From: Schizochytrium sp. CCTCC M209059 | Taxonomy: Eukaryota; Sar; Bigyra; Thraustochytrida; Thraustochytriidae | Length of the DNA stretch: 64,000 nt | Assembly (NCBI GenBank): GCA_000818945.1 | Contig: KN805381.1 | Span: 1 to 64,000 of the forward strand | Reading direction: 5' to 3' | Shown: positions 53,306 through 62,891 of the stretch, in pieces | Layout of the letters: each line of letters starts with the position of its first letter | Position numbering within the stretch: position 1 is the stretch's first letter | Program-made: the position numbers and the translations under genes | The notes under the pieces: model-generated | What the model saw: only the letters and a program-made list of their open reading frames with translations | The model's database searches: none | Told to the model about the DNA's origin: nothing

Positions 53306-54798
53306 CGCGCGCAGCAGCTAACAAACACCCCGTCCCGCCGCCGCTCCTCGCGTCGTCGGTCGCGGGAGCGCCCGCGTTTCTCGCGCCCTTGACCTCGTGG
53401 ATATGCTCGCTCACCCTCGCTCGTCCTCGCTCACCCTCACCGTGAATGGTCGATCACACAATCGTCCGCAGCCGAACGATCGATCTTCGTCACTCACCAT
53501 GTTATCGATGTTATCGCTGCAAGCAAGATACACGAGCTACTCACTGCTCCTATCGCGATTGCTGCCGTCGCTGCCGCCGTCGCTGCACTGGAAGCGCGTC
53601 TCACGCGAGAGCCGTCAAGATCCTCTTCGCGTCTCGTTCTTTGTGCGCGCGAAACTCGAGTTTCGCGCGACGTCTCCTCCTCCGCGTCCGTTTTCCCCCT
53701 CTACCTTCGCCTTCTCCTTCTCCTTCTTGCGATGGTGTCCACGTCACTTACCGCGGCTCGAAATTCTTGCGCCTTCGCCACGTCACTCGCACTAGCCGGG
53801 CGCTCGCCAACCCGCTCGCGGCGCGCAGCTCGCTGAGCCCGGAGTTCATCTTCACGATCCGAGCGATGATTGATTGGCCCAATCCGCTGGCATTCGACCT
53901 CGACTTGGGACGGATGTGGCCCAAAGAAATATCCTCCTGACTCAAGCTCACTCAGGCCGGCACTGGATTTTCATGATGGCGTCCATACTCGTGTCCATCG
54001 TCACCAGCAGCCCAGCCCAATCAGAGCGTAGCGAGGGACCCTTGATGGGCCCATCGATCGACCCGTCGCCTCCAACCGCCGCCGCACGAGCCTCGCATCA
54101 TGATCAGTAGCCACGACCATTCCTCTTCTTCGGCCCTGGGATACTACGTACCCGCGCACGCGGACTCTTGTCTGGCACCGTAACCGTGCAGTGCGTGGCC
54201 GTTCGACCCGTTCCTCAGACTATGATACTCGCGTCGAATGCAGACCGTCCCCGTTCTGGAGAAGTTCGTTCTCCGGGTTTGCGGGGAGGAGTGAGCTTGT
54301 AATCGAGCCCGGGTTCTTCAGGCCGGGACCGGCTTCAGATCGCCCCATGACTCAGCAAACGATTGCCGTTGCGGAGGCACGATACGCGGGCGCGAGGGCC
54401 TGGCTACGGCAAACTCGAAGCTGGCGAGTGGCCACGGAAAAGCTCAGAGGCGTCTGTCTGTGCTGTGCTGTACGGTGCTGTGCGTCTGTTTGTCGGTTCG
54501 TAAAGCTACTTCGTATACCTAGCCGTGCCGGTCAGCCAGCCAGCCAGCCGCGCCCAGCTACGAGCGAGCTGCCAAAACTGGAAAGACCGCGGGTCCTCAC
54601 AAGACCCGCGACAACTTGAGCAGAAAACGCGGATTCGTCTAGCTGCGCACGCGTGTGGACTCGCAGGCACGCACGCAGGCCGGCTCGGCTCGGCTCGGCT
54701 CGGCTCGGCTCGGCACGGACGCTGATCGAGCGATTGCGAGCAGCAACAGAAAGTCGAGAGGACCACGATTGAGGAAAGGAAGATCAGATATCGGCCCC
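53306..54798. promoter_or_regulatory. divergent intergenic region, PGAM5 / RBR-like E3
   Basis: About 1.5 kb with no gene I can support. It contains CGCCGT-type runs near 53570, a GCCA run near 54533-54552 and a GGCTC pentamer array at about 54681-54713. Open frames here lack domains and change frame across repeats. Confidence 0.5.
54681..54713. repeat. GGCTC pentanucleotide array
   Basis: About six copies of GGCTC, 86-118 bp upstream of the RBR-like E3 start, probably in its 5' UTR. Confidence 0.9.
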
Positions 54799-56937
54799 AT
54801 GAGCGAGAACGTGAACATGATCGCCCGCGAAGATATGGAACTTGAAGATGACGATCCTGAGCTGGAGCAGGCGCTCGCAGAAAGCCTGCGATTGAACCAG
54901 GAAGATATGTTCGAGTTGGAGCATGCGCTTGCAGCGAGTCGGCAATCAATCCAAGACGAGACGCCCGATTTGGCCGGGGAGTCGAAGCAAGTCACTGACA
55001 CCGCTCCTCTGCAAATGCGGATCCAGCCGCGTAAACGCCAGGCGAAGGAACTGTACGCTCGTCTGCAAAACGGTTGCTTGATTGTCGAAATATCTAGCTC
55101 CAGAGTCCGTATAGAACTCGACCGAGGGTCAAAAGCGTATCCCTACATCGACACCCTTTCCAAAACACACGACAAGCCTGGTCTGCGCCTTTTGAATCGC
55201 ACAAAGGACAACATCGTCGTCAACTGGGGCAAATTTGGGCAATTACGAGGGTTTGCGGGCGAAACCATCTTCGTTCCCGCAGAGTTTCTCAAATCGGAAC
55301 GAGCGCCCGTTCTCTCGATCAGCATGTTCTTCTCGACGTCGATTTCCGAGGTGGCCTTTATGAGAATTCAAACCGCAGCGTATATGGATGGAGGGACATT
55401 CTCCATCTCCGTACGCCGCCCAAAGACTCGCGAAAACGCTGGACTGTGGAGCAAACTCTCTATCAATCGCAAGGTAGATGCTGTAGGCTCGAGTCAAAAG
55501 GCCGCAGCGGTCAAAATTCAGGCTTTTTTTCGCGGTCTTTTGGCCAGAACACTCACGCGCTGCCACGTTTGCTGGAACACATACATGCACCTCTTCATGT
55601 ACAAGGTGCTCCCAAGTGCGAAAGATCAAAGTCTCTCTGAAGACTACGACTTTTCGGCGTATGAGACTCCTCAACTTCAGGAATTGCTGGTGCGACCCGC
55701 AGCCGATGCTTCTCAGCAAACGCCGCCTGACCCTCCTTTTCAGTGGCCGGTTTCGTTTACATGGCGCGTCATTCAGCGCGAATATTTGGGGCAGAGACCT
55801 TCTGGTGGATATCATTCTTGGCGTAAGGCACAGATCTGTGTGCCATGCGTTCGCGCTGAAGTCATCCGAGCCACCCTAGACCCTATGGAGAGAAAGCCTA
55901 CATTTCCCGGCTTGCCATCGACGAAAATTCCTCGGAATGTCGTAAAAGATCTTCTTCCGCAAGCGGTGGCAGAGGTTAAGAAAGCCAGGAAAGAGCGCAC
56001 TTCCAATGCCGCGGCAGCAATTCAGGCTGCTTGGCGAGGGTTCCGTCTTCGGCGCCACGATGAATGCCAAATTTGTCTCGAGAGCGTTCCAAGGGGCTTC
56101 ATGTTTGACCTCAGCCACGGACCAGCCGACCCGCGTCCGCCACGGGCACAGGGGCGACTCCGTCCTCGCTTTCTTCCTCAAGTTGCTCGAGCCTCTCGTA
56201 CAGCGAACCGTGCCAATCGAAGAAACTTGTACATGGACTTCGCTCCGTCGACTTTGGAGTCTGAGGCGTCGGACTCGGACTTGGGGGAACCTGACAGTGA
56301 TGATGACTCTGCGGAGAGGCTCTCCCAAGAGCAGCGACCGGTGCATACCTGTCGATGCTGCTTGGCCTGCTGGAAAAAGCACATTCAAGTTAGTGTGGAC
56401 GAAGGTCGTTTTGCCGTTCGTTGCCTCTTTCATCACAGGTGCAAGACGTTGCTCGATGACGCGACGCTCAAGACACTTGCGAGCAAGAAAGCTGTCGACC
56501 AACTCAAGGAGAACCGAGGCCGTGAACACGCTGGGTACGTTGCAGCGCTTCGTGCTGGCGATGCAGAGCCAGACTTCTTGGCTTGGGCCAATGCAAACAC
56601 GCGGGTATGTCCAACGTGCTCCGTCATCATATATCGCTGCAGCGGTTGCGACCACATGGTCTGTACTTGCGGCCGGTCCTTCGATTGGGCTGTAGGACCC
56701 CGTCTCGAAGCGCCTGTGCCCAACTCCTATGAAGATGGCAACAACGACAACAATGCCTTGAATATGAATGCGGGCCGCCGACTTGGAACTGGAATGCCCT
56801 GGGGGAATCGTAGCGAGCCACAGTTGGGTTATCCTCCCAACCTCATATATGCTGACTTTCGTCAACGGCCGCGGAGAAGACGAAGTCGCATGCGGTCCCT
56901 CGTCTCGTCGATCCGGCGTCTCATCCCGTTGTCGTAA
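54799..56937 (+). CDS. UIM- and IQ-containing RBR-like E3 ubiquitin ligase
   Basis: 712 residues from ATG 54799 (MSENVNMIARED); the frame extends upstream without a good ATG. Two ubiquitin-interacting motifs lie at about 19-33 (DPELEQALAESLRLN) and 36-50 (DMFELEHALAASRQS). A β-rich region spans about 70-200. IQ-type helices, candidate calmodulin sites, occur at about 235-255 (AAAVKIQAFFRGLLAR) and 404-420 (AAAAIQAAWRGFRLRR). The second runs straight into a RING start, C423-x2-C426. After an ~90-residue acidic insertion the RING continues as CRCCLACW near 518. The last Cys-rich unit begins CPTC at 604-607 and ends CSGCDHMVCTCG, matching an RBR RING2 with Cys617 as the likely acceptor cysteine. 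The IBR module between them is weak, so 'RBR-like' is as far as I go. A basic tail ends the protein. Confidence 0.87.
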   Translation: MSENVNMIAREDMELEDDDPELEQALAESLRLNQEDMFELEHALAASRQSIQDETPDLAGESKQVTDTAPLQMRIQPRKRQAKELYARLQNGCLIVEISSSRVRIELDRGSKAYPYIDTLSKTHDKPGLRLLNRTKDNIVVNWGKFGQLRGFAGETIFVPAEFLKSERAPVLSISMFFSTSISEVAFMRIQTAAYMDGGTFSISVRRPKTRENAGLWSKLSINRKVDAVGSSQKAAAVKIQAFFRGLLARTLTRCHVCWNTYMHLFMYKVLPSAKDQSLSEDYDFSAYETPQLQELLVRPAADASQQTPPDPPFQWPVSFTWRVIQREYLGQRPSGGYHSWRKAQICVPCVRAEVIRATLDPMERKPTFPGLPSTKIPRNVVKDLLPQAVAEVKKARKERTSNAAAAIQAAWRGFRLRRHDECQICLESVPRGFMFDLSHGPADPRPPRAQGRLRPRFLPQVARASRTANRANRRNLYMDFAPSTLESEASDSDLGEPDSDDDSAERLSQEQRPVHTCRCCLACWKKHIQVSVDEGRFAVRCLFHHRCKTLLDDATLKTLASKKAVDQLKENRGREHAGYVAALRAGDAEPDFLAWANANTRVCPTCSVIIYRCSGCDHMVCTCGRSFDWAVGPRLEAPVPNSYEDGNNDNNALNMNAGRRLGTGMPWGNRSEPQLGYPPNLIYADFRQRPRRRRSRMRSLVSSIRRLIPLS

Positions 56938-57544
56938 AGAGATTCTAGATTCGTTTTGGCCTTGCTCTTCAGGTGTGCTTCCTCTTTCCTGCTTTGCATT
57001 TGCTTCAACTTGGTAGTGCACGGCGAGGCATATTTGTCCAAGTTCGAGGCTTGGCGTGTCTTCTGGCTATGGACTTCAGTGAAAGCGAAAGCGAAGCGTC
57101 GCGAGGGTTGCGCCAGGAAACTTTTATAGACGAGAGAATTCCAAATATATTCTTGAATAGCATTTTGTGTCAAGTTCCTCGCAGATTTATTTTTTTTTCT
57201 TTGCAAGGGCTTTTGCGTAAAGCCTTGTTTACCATTTTCTTTTCAAATGAAGCTTCCACTGCGATTCCGTTTAATTTACACAAAGATGCGCTTTCATCGA
57301 CATTGCTTTTTGGGTTGCAACAACTTATGACTAGGTCTACGACACACTCCATCGTTTGAGCGTTCAAGAGTAATAATTACTCGAACTCTTCTCCGGAAAA
57401 GGGGCCACCTTCGTCCACGAGGCCGAGCTGCGCTCTCGGCTTGGTTATAGTCTAATGTCATTCATCCTCCAGCTTTGACCGCGAGTCAATCAGGCAAGTC
57501 TTCTCCATTTGAATAATTGGCTTTGCAGTTCAAGGACGCGAACG
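56938..57544. other. AT-rich intergenic region
   Basis: 607 bp, more AT-rich than its surroundings. A 96-codon ATG frame (57070-57359, MDFSESESEASRGLRQ…) is open but has no recognisable domain and its second half looks like AT-rich chance coding; I do not call it a gene. It probably holds the 3' end of one gene and the promoter of the next. Confidence 0.45.
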
Positions 57545-59356
57545 ATGGCGGGCCGCAAGAAGCGGCGCGCAGGAGCCGCCGCCGCCGAGCTGGAGGTGGT
57601 CCTGCCAAAGCGGCGAGCGCGTCCTCAGCCCGAGAGCCGCCACGGAGACGGCGGAGAACCAAATCATGGGGCGTCGTCTTCGACGGCATCGTCAACAACG
57701 AACAGGACTTCTCAAAGCTCACGCAACAGCAAAGCTCAAGGCAGGGCAAGAGAGCGTGAGGGTGCATTGTTCGCCGAGCACGAGCAGTCTCGCTTTTCGC
57801 GCCAAGACGGTCGTTCTATCCAAGATCGCGAGGACAATGCTGGCCTTGGTCAAGGTGTCGCAGACCTTGAGCATCATTCAGTGCATGTCCCACGCGCGAG
57901 CGCAAGTTCCCGCGGGCTGAGGAGAGATGCCGAATTTATGCCAGACCTCTTAAACGTGCCCGGAGATCAGCAACAAGAACATGACCTTCTCGGCGGCGAT
58001 TTGCAGGCATTCCATGACACCGAAATGCTCATGCTCGGCCACACGGGACACAATCGCGATTTCAACGCTCTCACAACGCCTGAACCAGATCGCGAGGTCG
58101 CCACCTTGCTTGCAATACGCGAAATGGCGGCTCAGTTCAAGGCGACGGCTGGTCTGTGGCTGCGCGGTCGGATTCAGGGCCATTTCGAGGGCTGGTTGTG
58201 GCGCAGACGAGAACAGGCGGGGGCGCGAACAGTTCTCTTTCAGGTCCCGCAAACTTTGGGCCCCGAGGAAGAGACGTGCCGCAAACTTGCCTTGGCCGGA
58301 GCGCAAGACACCAATCAAATTTCTCTATCCCTCGATGCCAAGATGAACCAGCTCTGCGCCAACGTTGCTGACGCGAGACGTACTTCGCACCAAGAAAATG
58401 GCGATGACCTCTTCCGACGGCACGGTGAACAACCCAGCCTCGGTGAGCTTCCTCGTGGCGTCGTGAGTCGCGAAGATCTCTCGCCCCTCATGTGCTCTTT
58501 TAGGTTCTTGTCGCCAAATAAGACCCCCATCGCGGCCATTCCTCTCATCAAGTCTTACTATGAAGGCCGTCTTCGTGATCTCTGGCGGAGCACGAATCAA
58601 GGCGTCGACGAAACTGCTAAATCAAACGCATACGACGAAGCCGTGTTTTGCTTATTGTGCAGATATCTAGCCCTCCAGGGAGGCGAGCTCAAGGGCGCTG
58701 GCGGGAATCAGTGTGCAGTTCTTGACCCTGTGCTCACCGTTTTGCAACGCGACTTTGGCGTTATCGGTGAGTGTTTCGGCTCACCGCTCAACACGCGTCT
58801 TCCTTGGTTCTGCAGCATGTTCCCTGACCTCGACTGCCACTTTGGGAGTCAGGGCGACTTTTTCGACTTTGACTTTGTGCGAGGGTCTTTCGAAGCCAAT
58901 CCACCGTACAGCCCAGCCATTGTGATTCGCATGTATGACCACATGCATGTGGCGCTCGAGCGGGCGACCGAGTCCAATGAGGTTCTGCAATTCTTCGTTG
59001 TTATCCCGCACTGGCCTTCGCGCGCCCAGGTTCTTGCCCCCGAGGCCTATGCCAGACTTGAAGAGAGTCCTTTCAAGACGGGAGATATTGTTCTTCGGCG
59101 ATCTCGTCATGCGTTTCGCGAGGGAGGGCAGCACTACAAGGGTGATTCCGAGGTTCGTGTTTCATCTGATGCAAGTACTGTCTTTGTTCTGCAGACCACC
59201 GCCGCGAGCAAAATGTATCCATTTACCGCAGCGCGGAGGACCGCCCTCGAAAGGGCCTTCGAGCCGCAAGCGCAGAAGCAAGCGCAGTCGCAGTACCAGC
59301 AAGTACGTAGACGACAAGAAAACTCAGGCAGAGGCCCAGGCCGCCCTTTGCGTTAG
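57545..59356 (+). CDS. PCIF1/CAPAM-like mRNA cap adenosine N6-methyltransferase
   Basis: 603 residues from ATG 57545 (MAGRKKRR). In animals PCIF1 methylates the N6 of 2'-O-methyladenosine next to the mRNA cap (m6Am). The N-terminus is basic (PKRRARP), a likely nuclear signal, followed by a disordered Gln/Arg/Ser-rich region to about 150. The conserved core spans about 190-570: helical part (LLAIREMAAQFKATAG), then YDEAVFCLLCRYLALQGG, CFGSPLNTRLPWFCSMFPD, HFGSQGDFFDFDF and the catalytic SFEANPPYSP with N452-P-P-Y455 (NPPF in the animal enzyme). FFVVIPHWP closes the Rossmann core. No WW domain is seen, so direct binding to phosphorylated Pol II tails as in animal PCIF1 is not expected from this sequence. 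Family call firm, product inferred. Confidence 0.92.
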   Translation: MAGRKKRRAGAAAAELEVVLPKRRARPQPESRHGDGGEPNHGASSSTASSTTNRTSQSSRNSKAQGRAREREGALFAEHEQSRFSRQDGRSIQDREDNAGLGQGVADLEHHSVHVPRASASSRGLRRDAEFMPDLLNVPGDQQQEHDLLGGDLQAFHDTEMLMLGHTGHNRDFNALTTPEPDREVATLLAIREMAAQFKATAGLWLRGRIQGHFEGWLWRRREQAGARTVLFQVPQTLGPEEETCRKLALAGAQDTNQISLSLDAKMNQLCANVADARRTSHQENGDDLFRRHGEQPSLGELPRGVVSREDLSPLMCSFRFLSPNKTPIAAIPLIKSYYEGRLRDLWRSTNQGVDETAKSNAYDEAVFCLLCRYLALQGGELKGAGGNQCAVLDPVLTVLQRDFGVIGECFGSPLNTRLPWFCSMFPDLDCHFGSQGDFFDFDFVRGSFEANPPYSPAIVIRMYDHMHVALERATESNEVLQFFVVIPHWPSRAQVLAPEAYARLEESPFKTGDIVLRRSRHAFREGGQHYKGDSEVRVSSDASTVFVLQTTAASKMYPFTAARRTALERAFEPQAQKQAQSQYQQVRRRQENSGRGPGRPLR

Positions 59357-59856
59357 CATTCACAGTCCATCTGACCATCTCTGCCATCGCATCTGCAAGC
59401 AAAAGCCAATACAAGTCGTTCTTAAGAGTACATGACCTCCATGTTCCCTCGGATTGTCTTCCTTCTGGTGAAGCTGTCCTCGCTTCGCGATCAATGTCGG
59501 CAACACTTCCAAAATGTACAATCGACGCGGAAGTGTCTACCTGCGGCTGGCGATCTTTTTGATGAGGCTTTTGGTGCTAGGACCATGCGAAGCTGAATTC
59601 ATGCATGCATGCATGCGTCAAAATTCAAGTTTGGCCAAGATAAAACTGACGGAAAAGAGCCAAAATTTCTCGCACGTTATTTTTCATTCATGTAATAGGC
59701 TAACAAACCTTGCATAATGTCGAGTCGATCCGATCCTGACATAAAGGAAAGAAATTGGGAGATCTCACAAAGTAGGTCTACTGTCTTTCCGAGGGAGGGG
59801 AAGGGGCAAGCGCGCTGGATGGACAAGCTGCATGTTTTAATTGCTGATGGCCCACC
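59357..59856. other. convergent spacer, PCIF1-like / HAD-like
   Basis: 500 bp holding both 3' ends. A TGCATGCATGCATGC palindromic run lies near 59601-59616, like the one near 35330. No gene seen. Confidence 0.5.
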
Positions 59857-61227
59857 TCAACTTTCACCCCGTAGTAATGCTTTGGCGAGCAAAATGCCTG
59901 CCGTCCGGATCCGTTCCGGCTCGTCGACGCCAAAGGCGCTGAGACATTCTTGATATGCCTTGGTGTAACTAAAGTCAGAATCGTTTATGACCATCATCTG
60001 GCCACGACTCTGCTCCTCGCTCGGATCCCACCAAGAGGAAACGACGGTGCACTGACGCTGCGGCTGCTGCGCATGCACGTGACCAGGCGACTCTTGAAGC
60101 ACAAAGTATGCATGAAAAACGTTGTCATCGACAAAAATGATACGACGTCTCTCAGGCTCAATTTCGTGCGCAATAAGGTGAGCGACAAGCTTGGCCTTGT
60201 CGTATCCGGCACTAAACACCCTCGTACCTTCGACGCGCTTGATTTTCACGCGCAAAGGGTCATTTCGTAGTTCATTGATGACAATTGGGTCTTCGCCCAA
60301 AAGTCTGGCAGCAGCGTCAGAAAGTGGCTCCTCAGGTGCTGCAGCAGCTGCCACAGCCGCAGCGCCCACGCCCTGATTTGGATCAAGCACGGGCGTGGGG
60401 CGTGATGGCACAGGAGGCGGTGCGGTAGCCCGCGTAGTGCGATGCGCCGCATCGCTGTCAGACTCAATAAAGTACTTGAGCAGCGACTGTTCATTCCCGC
60501 TACAACTCTTGCCCAACTTGGCAATGAGATCTTGTAACAAGGCTGGTGTAGACCGCGCAGTAGCGATAAAGAGCGGTACTTTACGTGCCTGAAGCATGGC
60601 GAGTGTCTGAACCGTGTCTAATCCGCCACGAATTCGATTGGGATTGTGCGTATCAGAAACGCCCGCGCCAGGAACATTGGCAAGGACTTTGTCAAAGTCA
60701 AAGACAACAGCTGTTGCTGAGAGATCCTCATCCTGCAGTTTTGAAAAGAGCGTCGCAAGCCCTGCGCTTGTCTGTAGTCGCACGGGAATAGCATTGATTC
60801 GGCCTTGTGAGACTGCATTGGACGGAAACACTGTCAATGGCGGCACAGGCGTGTGCAAGAGTCGGGATGGGCAGCTCTCTGTGCGTTCGAGAGCGGTTCT
60901 TCGCAAAATTTGATCCCTCTCGCATACTAAGTTTCCCGCATCTTCGCTGTGCCGTTGCGCTCTTGAGCGGCGACGACTTGCAGCCTTTGGTGAGGCAAGT
61001 GCTGCGTGAAACACCGGCGACGCCGTTGCCGCGGGGGGAGTCGCGCGCACTGTCTGCTTTGGCAGCTGTAAAAGTGCCATCTTAGCTGAATCCTCCCCAG
61101 CTGCGCTACGCGTCCGCGCGCGCTGTTTCGCGAGCGAACCCATGCCCTTTGCAGGCGTAGGTCCGCGAAGCGGTGAAACGCTTTCCGTGCCACGTAGTGG
61201 AAGCAGGGTACTAGTATGGGACGGCAT
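59857..61227 (-). CDS. HAD-like hydrolase-fold protein of unknown substrate
   Basis: 456 residues from ATG 61227. Residues 1-150 are basic and low-complexity. The HAD fold follows: motif I VVFDFDKVLANV with Asp177 and Asp179 (DFDKV), motif II in LFIATARSTP, a Lys in the AGYDKAKLVAHLI segment and motif IV IIFVDDN. A Pro/Ala-rich insertion lies near 270-310. The normal DxDxT/V layout is kept with Lys at the third position. The arrangement resembles the DUF2608-type group of HAD-like proteins, but I am not confident of the subfamily. A possible leader is disordered rather than a signal peptide. Active phosphatase function is plausible; the substrate is unknown. Confidence 0.82.
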   Translation of the reverse strand: MPSHTSTLLPLRGTESVSPLRGPTPAKGMGSLAKQRARTRSAAGEDSAKMALLQLPKQTVRATPPAATASPVFHAALASPKAASRRRSRAQRHSEDAGNLVCERDQILRRTALERTESCPSRLLHTPVPPLTVFPSNAVSQGRINAIPVRLQTSAGLATLFSKLQDEDLSATAVVFDFDKVLANVPGAGVSDTHNPNRIRGGLDTVQTLAMLQARKVPLFIATARSTPALLQDLIAKLGKSCSGNEQSLLKYFIESDSDAAHRTTRATAPPPVPSRPTPVLDPNQGVGAAAVAAAAAPEEPLSDAAARLLGEDPIVINELRNDPLRVKIKRVEGTRVFSAGYDKAKLVAHLIAHEIEPERRRIIFVDDNVFHAYFVLQESPGHVHAQQPQRQCTVVSSWWDPSEEQSRGQMMVINDSDFSYTKAYQECLSAFGVDEPERIRTAGILLAKALLRGES

Positions 61228-62891
61228 TTTGTGAGATGGGTATCAAGACTAAAGGTCCGCGCAAGGCCCACGTGAAATTGCGGCGCGTTTCGTCCAACAA
61301 GTCAAGGCGTGCGCCCTAGACCAGTTCAACCAGTTAAATTTTGAAGGTCGCTTGCCACGCCTTTGCTTCTTCTTCTTCTTCTCCTTCTTTTGCTGCTGCC
61401 TCTGTTTCCTCGCTCCAAAGCAACGTTGAGAGAGATTTTGTTTTCACCAAATCTTTAGAACCAGCAGCAGCTGCAAGTGCTTTATACAACGTGTAGCGTC
61501 TTACGCCCGGATCTCACGTCGATCCCCGGTCGCCTTCGCCGTCGTTGTCTTCTTCGTCGTCGTCGCCGTCGAAGTGCTGCGCTCAACTCCGCAAGCCGGT
61601 TCTGCCCTGGCGCCCCCGGCGTCCTGCAAGGAAACAATCACCCAGCCGCGAGCCAGCCCTTCTCGGGCCGGGTACGCAGCGCCCCTCTCCTCCTCCGCGT
61701 CCGCGCGTCTTTCCTTTCCCCTCTCCCCGCCCGCGCCGCGCACGGGGTCCGCCGCTCGTCGCGGGCCCGAGCGAGGCCCGAGCGAGGAGTTCTGGCGGCG
61801 GCAGCGAGAAGGAGTGAATCCATGCGGCTCGGCGCGCAAGTGGAGAATCGCAAGTGCGGAATGCGCCTCTCGCAAGTGGAGGCGGCGCGGCCGCAAGTGG
61901 CGCTCCGCGCGAAGCGCCACTTGCGCAGATTGACTGCCCCTTCGCAGTCCCACAAAGCAAGCAAGCAAGCAGGCAGGCAGGCAGGCAAGCTCGCGCGTCT
62001 TGCGCGGCGACCTGTGCGCGAGCGAGCGAGCGAGCGAGCGCTCCGCCCGCCCGTGCGTGCGCGACGGCTGGCTGGCACGTGCGGCCTCCTGCCCCGGAGC
62101 CTCTCGCCCGCTCCTGCCCGCGCCCGCTGGATCCGGCCGCTGGACGCGGGAAAGGCGCGGCTCGGAAAGACGGAGGGAGCGACGTGAACCCTCTCAACGA
62201 CAACGACAACGACGCCAATAGCAAGGCCTAGAGCGACGAGGAAAACGTTTCAGACAGAAGAGTGAGATCGTTCCTCTCACACACACAGACACGCACGCAG
62301 GCAGGCAGATTTGCTTTGTTGCAGCAAAGAGGCGCCAACCCTCCACCCCCAAACCCCAACCCCAAAAAAGGTAGAACGTCGTCGAGGACGTCGAGATAAA
62401 AGGGGGAACAAAATCGTTTGTGTGGAGCCGTCGCGAGTCTCGCGACGGCCGCTGAAATCATAGGCTGCGTGCTAGCAAGCTTCGCCCGCGACGCGCCACC
62501 TCAACCGGCGGGCGAGGCTGTGTCAAGCGCGGAGAAAATATCCAGGCCCCTGGTGGCCGCGACGGGCTCCGACCCGCGCGACCAGGATCTTCTTGTCGCG
62601 CTCCGACGTGAGCAGCAGGCGAGGTCCTCGCGAGGCCCTGACGTGACTTCGCACTTCAAGGGATCGACGTGCGGCAACAACGCCAACGCGAACGAGACAC
62701 CTCAAGAGAACCTCGAATTTGCATCGTGCGAGACTGGATCTCTTCCTGCACCTGTGCCCACGCAGCAGCGCTCCTCCACCTCTGTACTTGTGCCTCCGTA
62801 TTCGAAAGACGGTCGTGGGCGGTCAGGATCAAGAGTCGTGCGCGTTTCCAAGGAAGGGAGCTGGAAAGCAGTTGCACCCCGCAAAAAGACC
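61228..62891. promoter_or_regulatory. divergent intergenic region, HAD-like / C2 protein
   Basis: About 1.66 kb. The first part (to ~62.3 kb) is GC-rich with GCAA/GGCA and GAGC tetramer runs (about 61955-61990 and 62018-62041). From 62400 to 62891 the third frame is open, has protein-like composition (…SSTSVLVPPYSKDG…) and joins the C2 gene in frame, but it contains no ATG, so it may be an exon whose upstream part I cannot place. Confidence 0.5.

Noticed and set aside
53397..53940. Open frames of 132-164 codons between PGAM5 and the RBR-like gene
   Set aside because: Arg/Ser/Cys-rich translation of CGCCGT-type repeats, no domain, poor start context.
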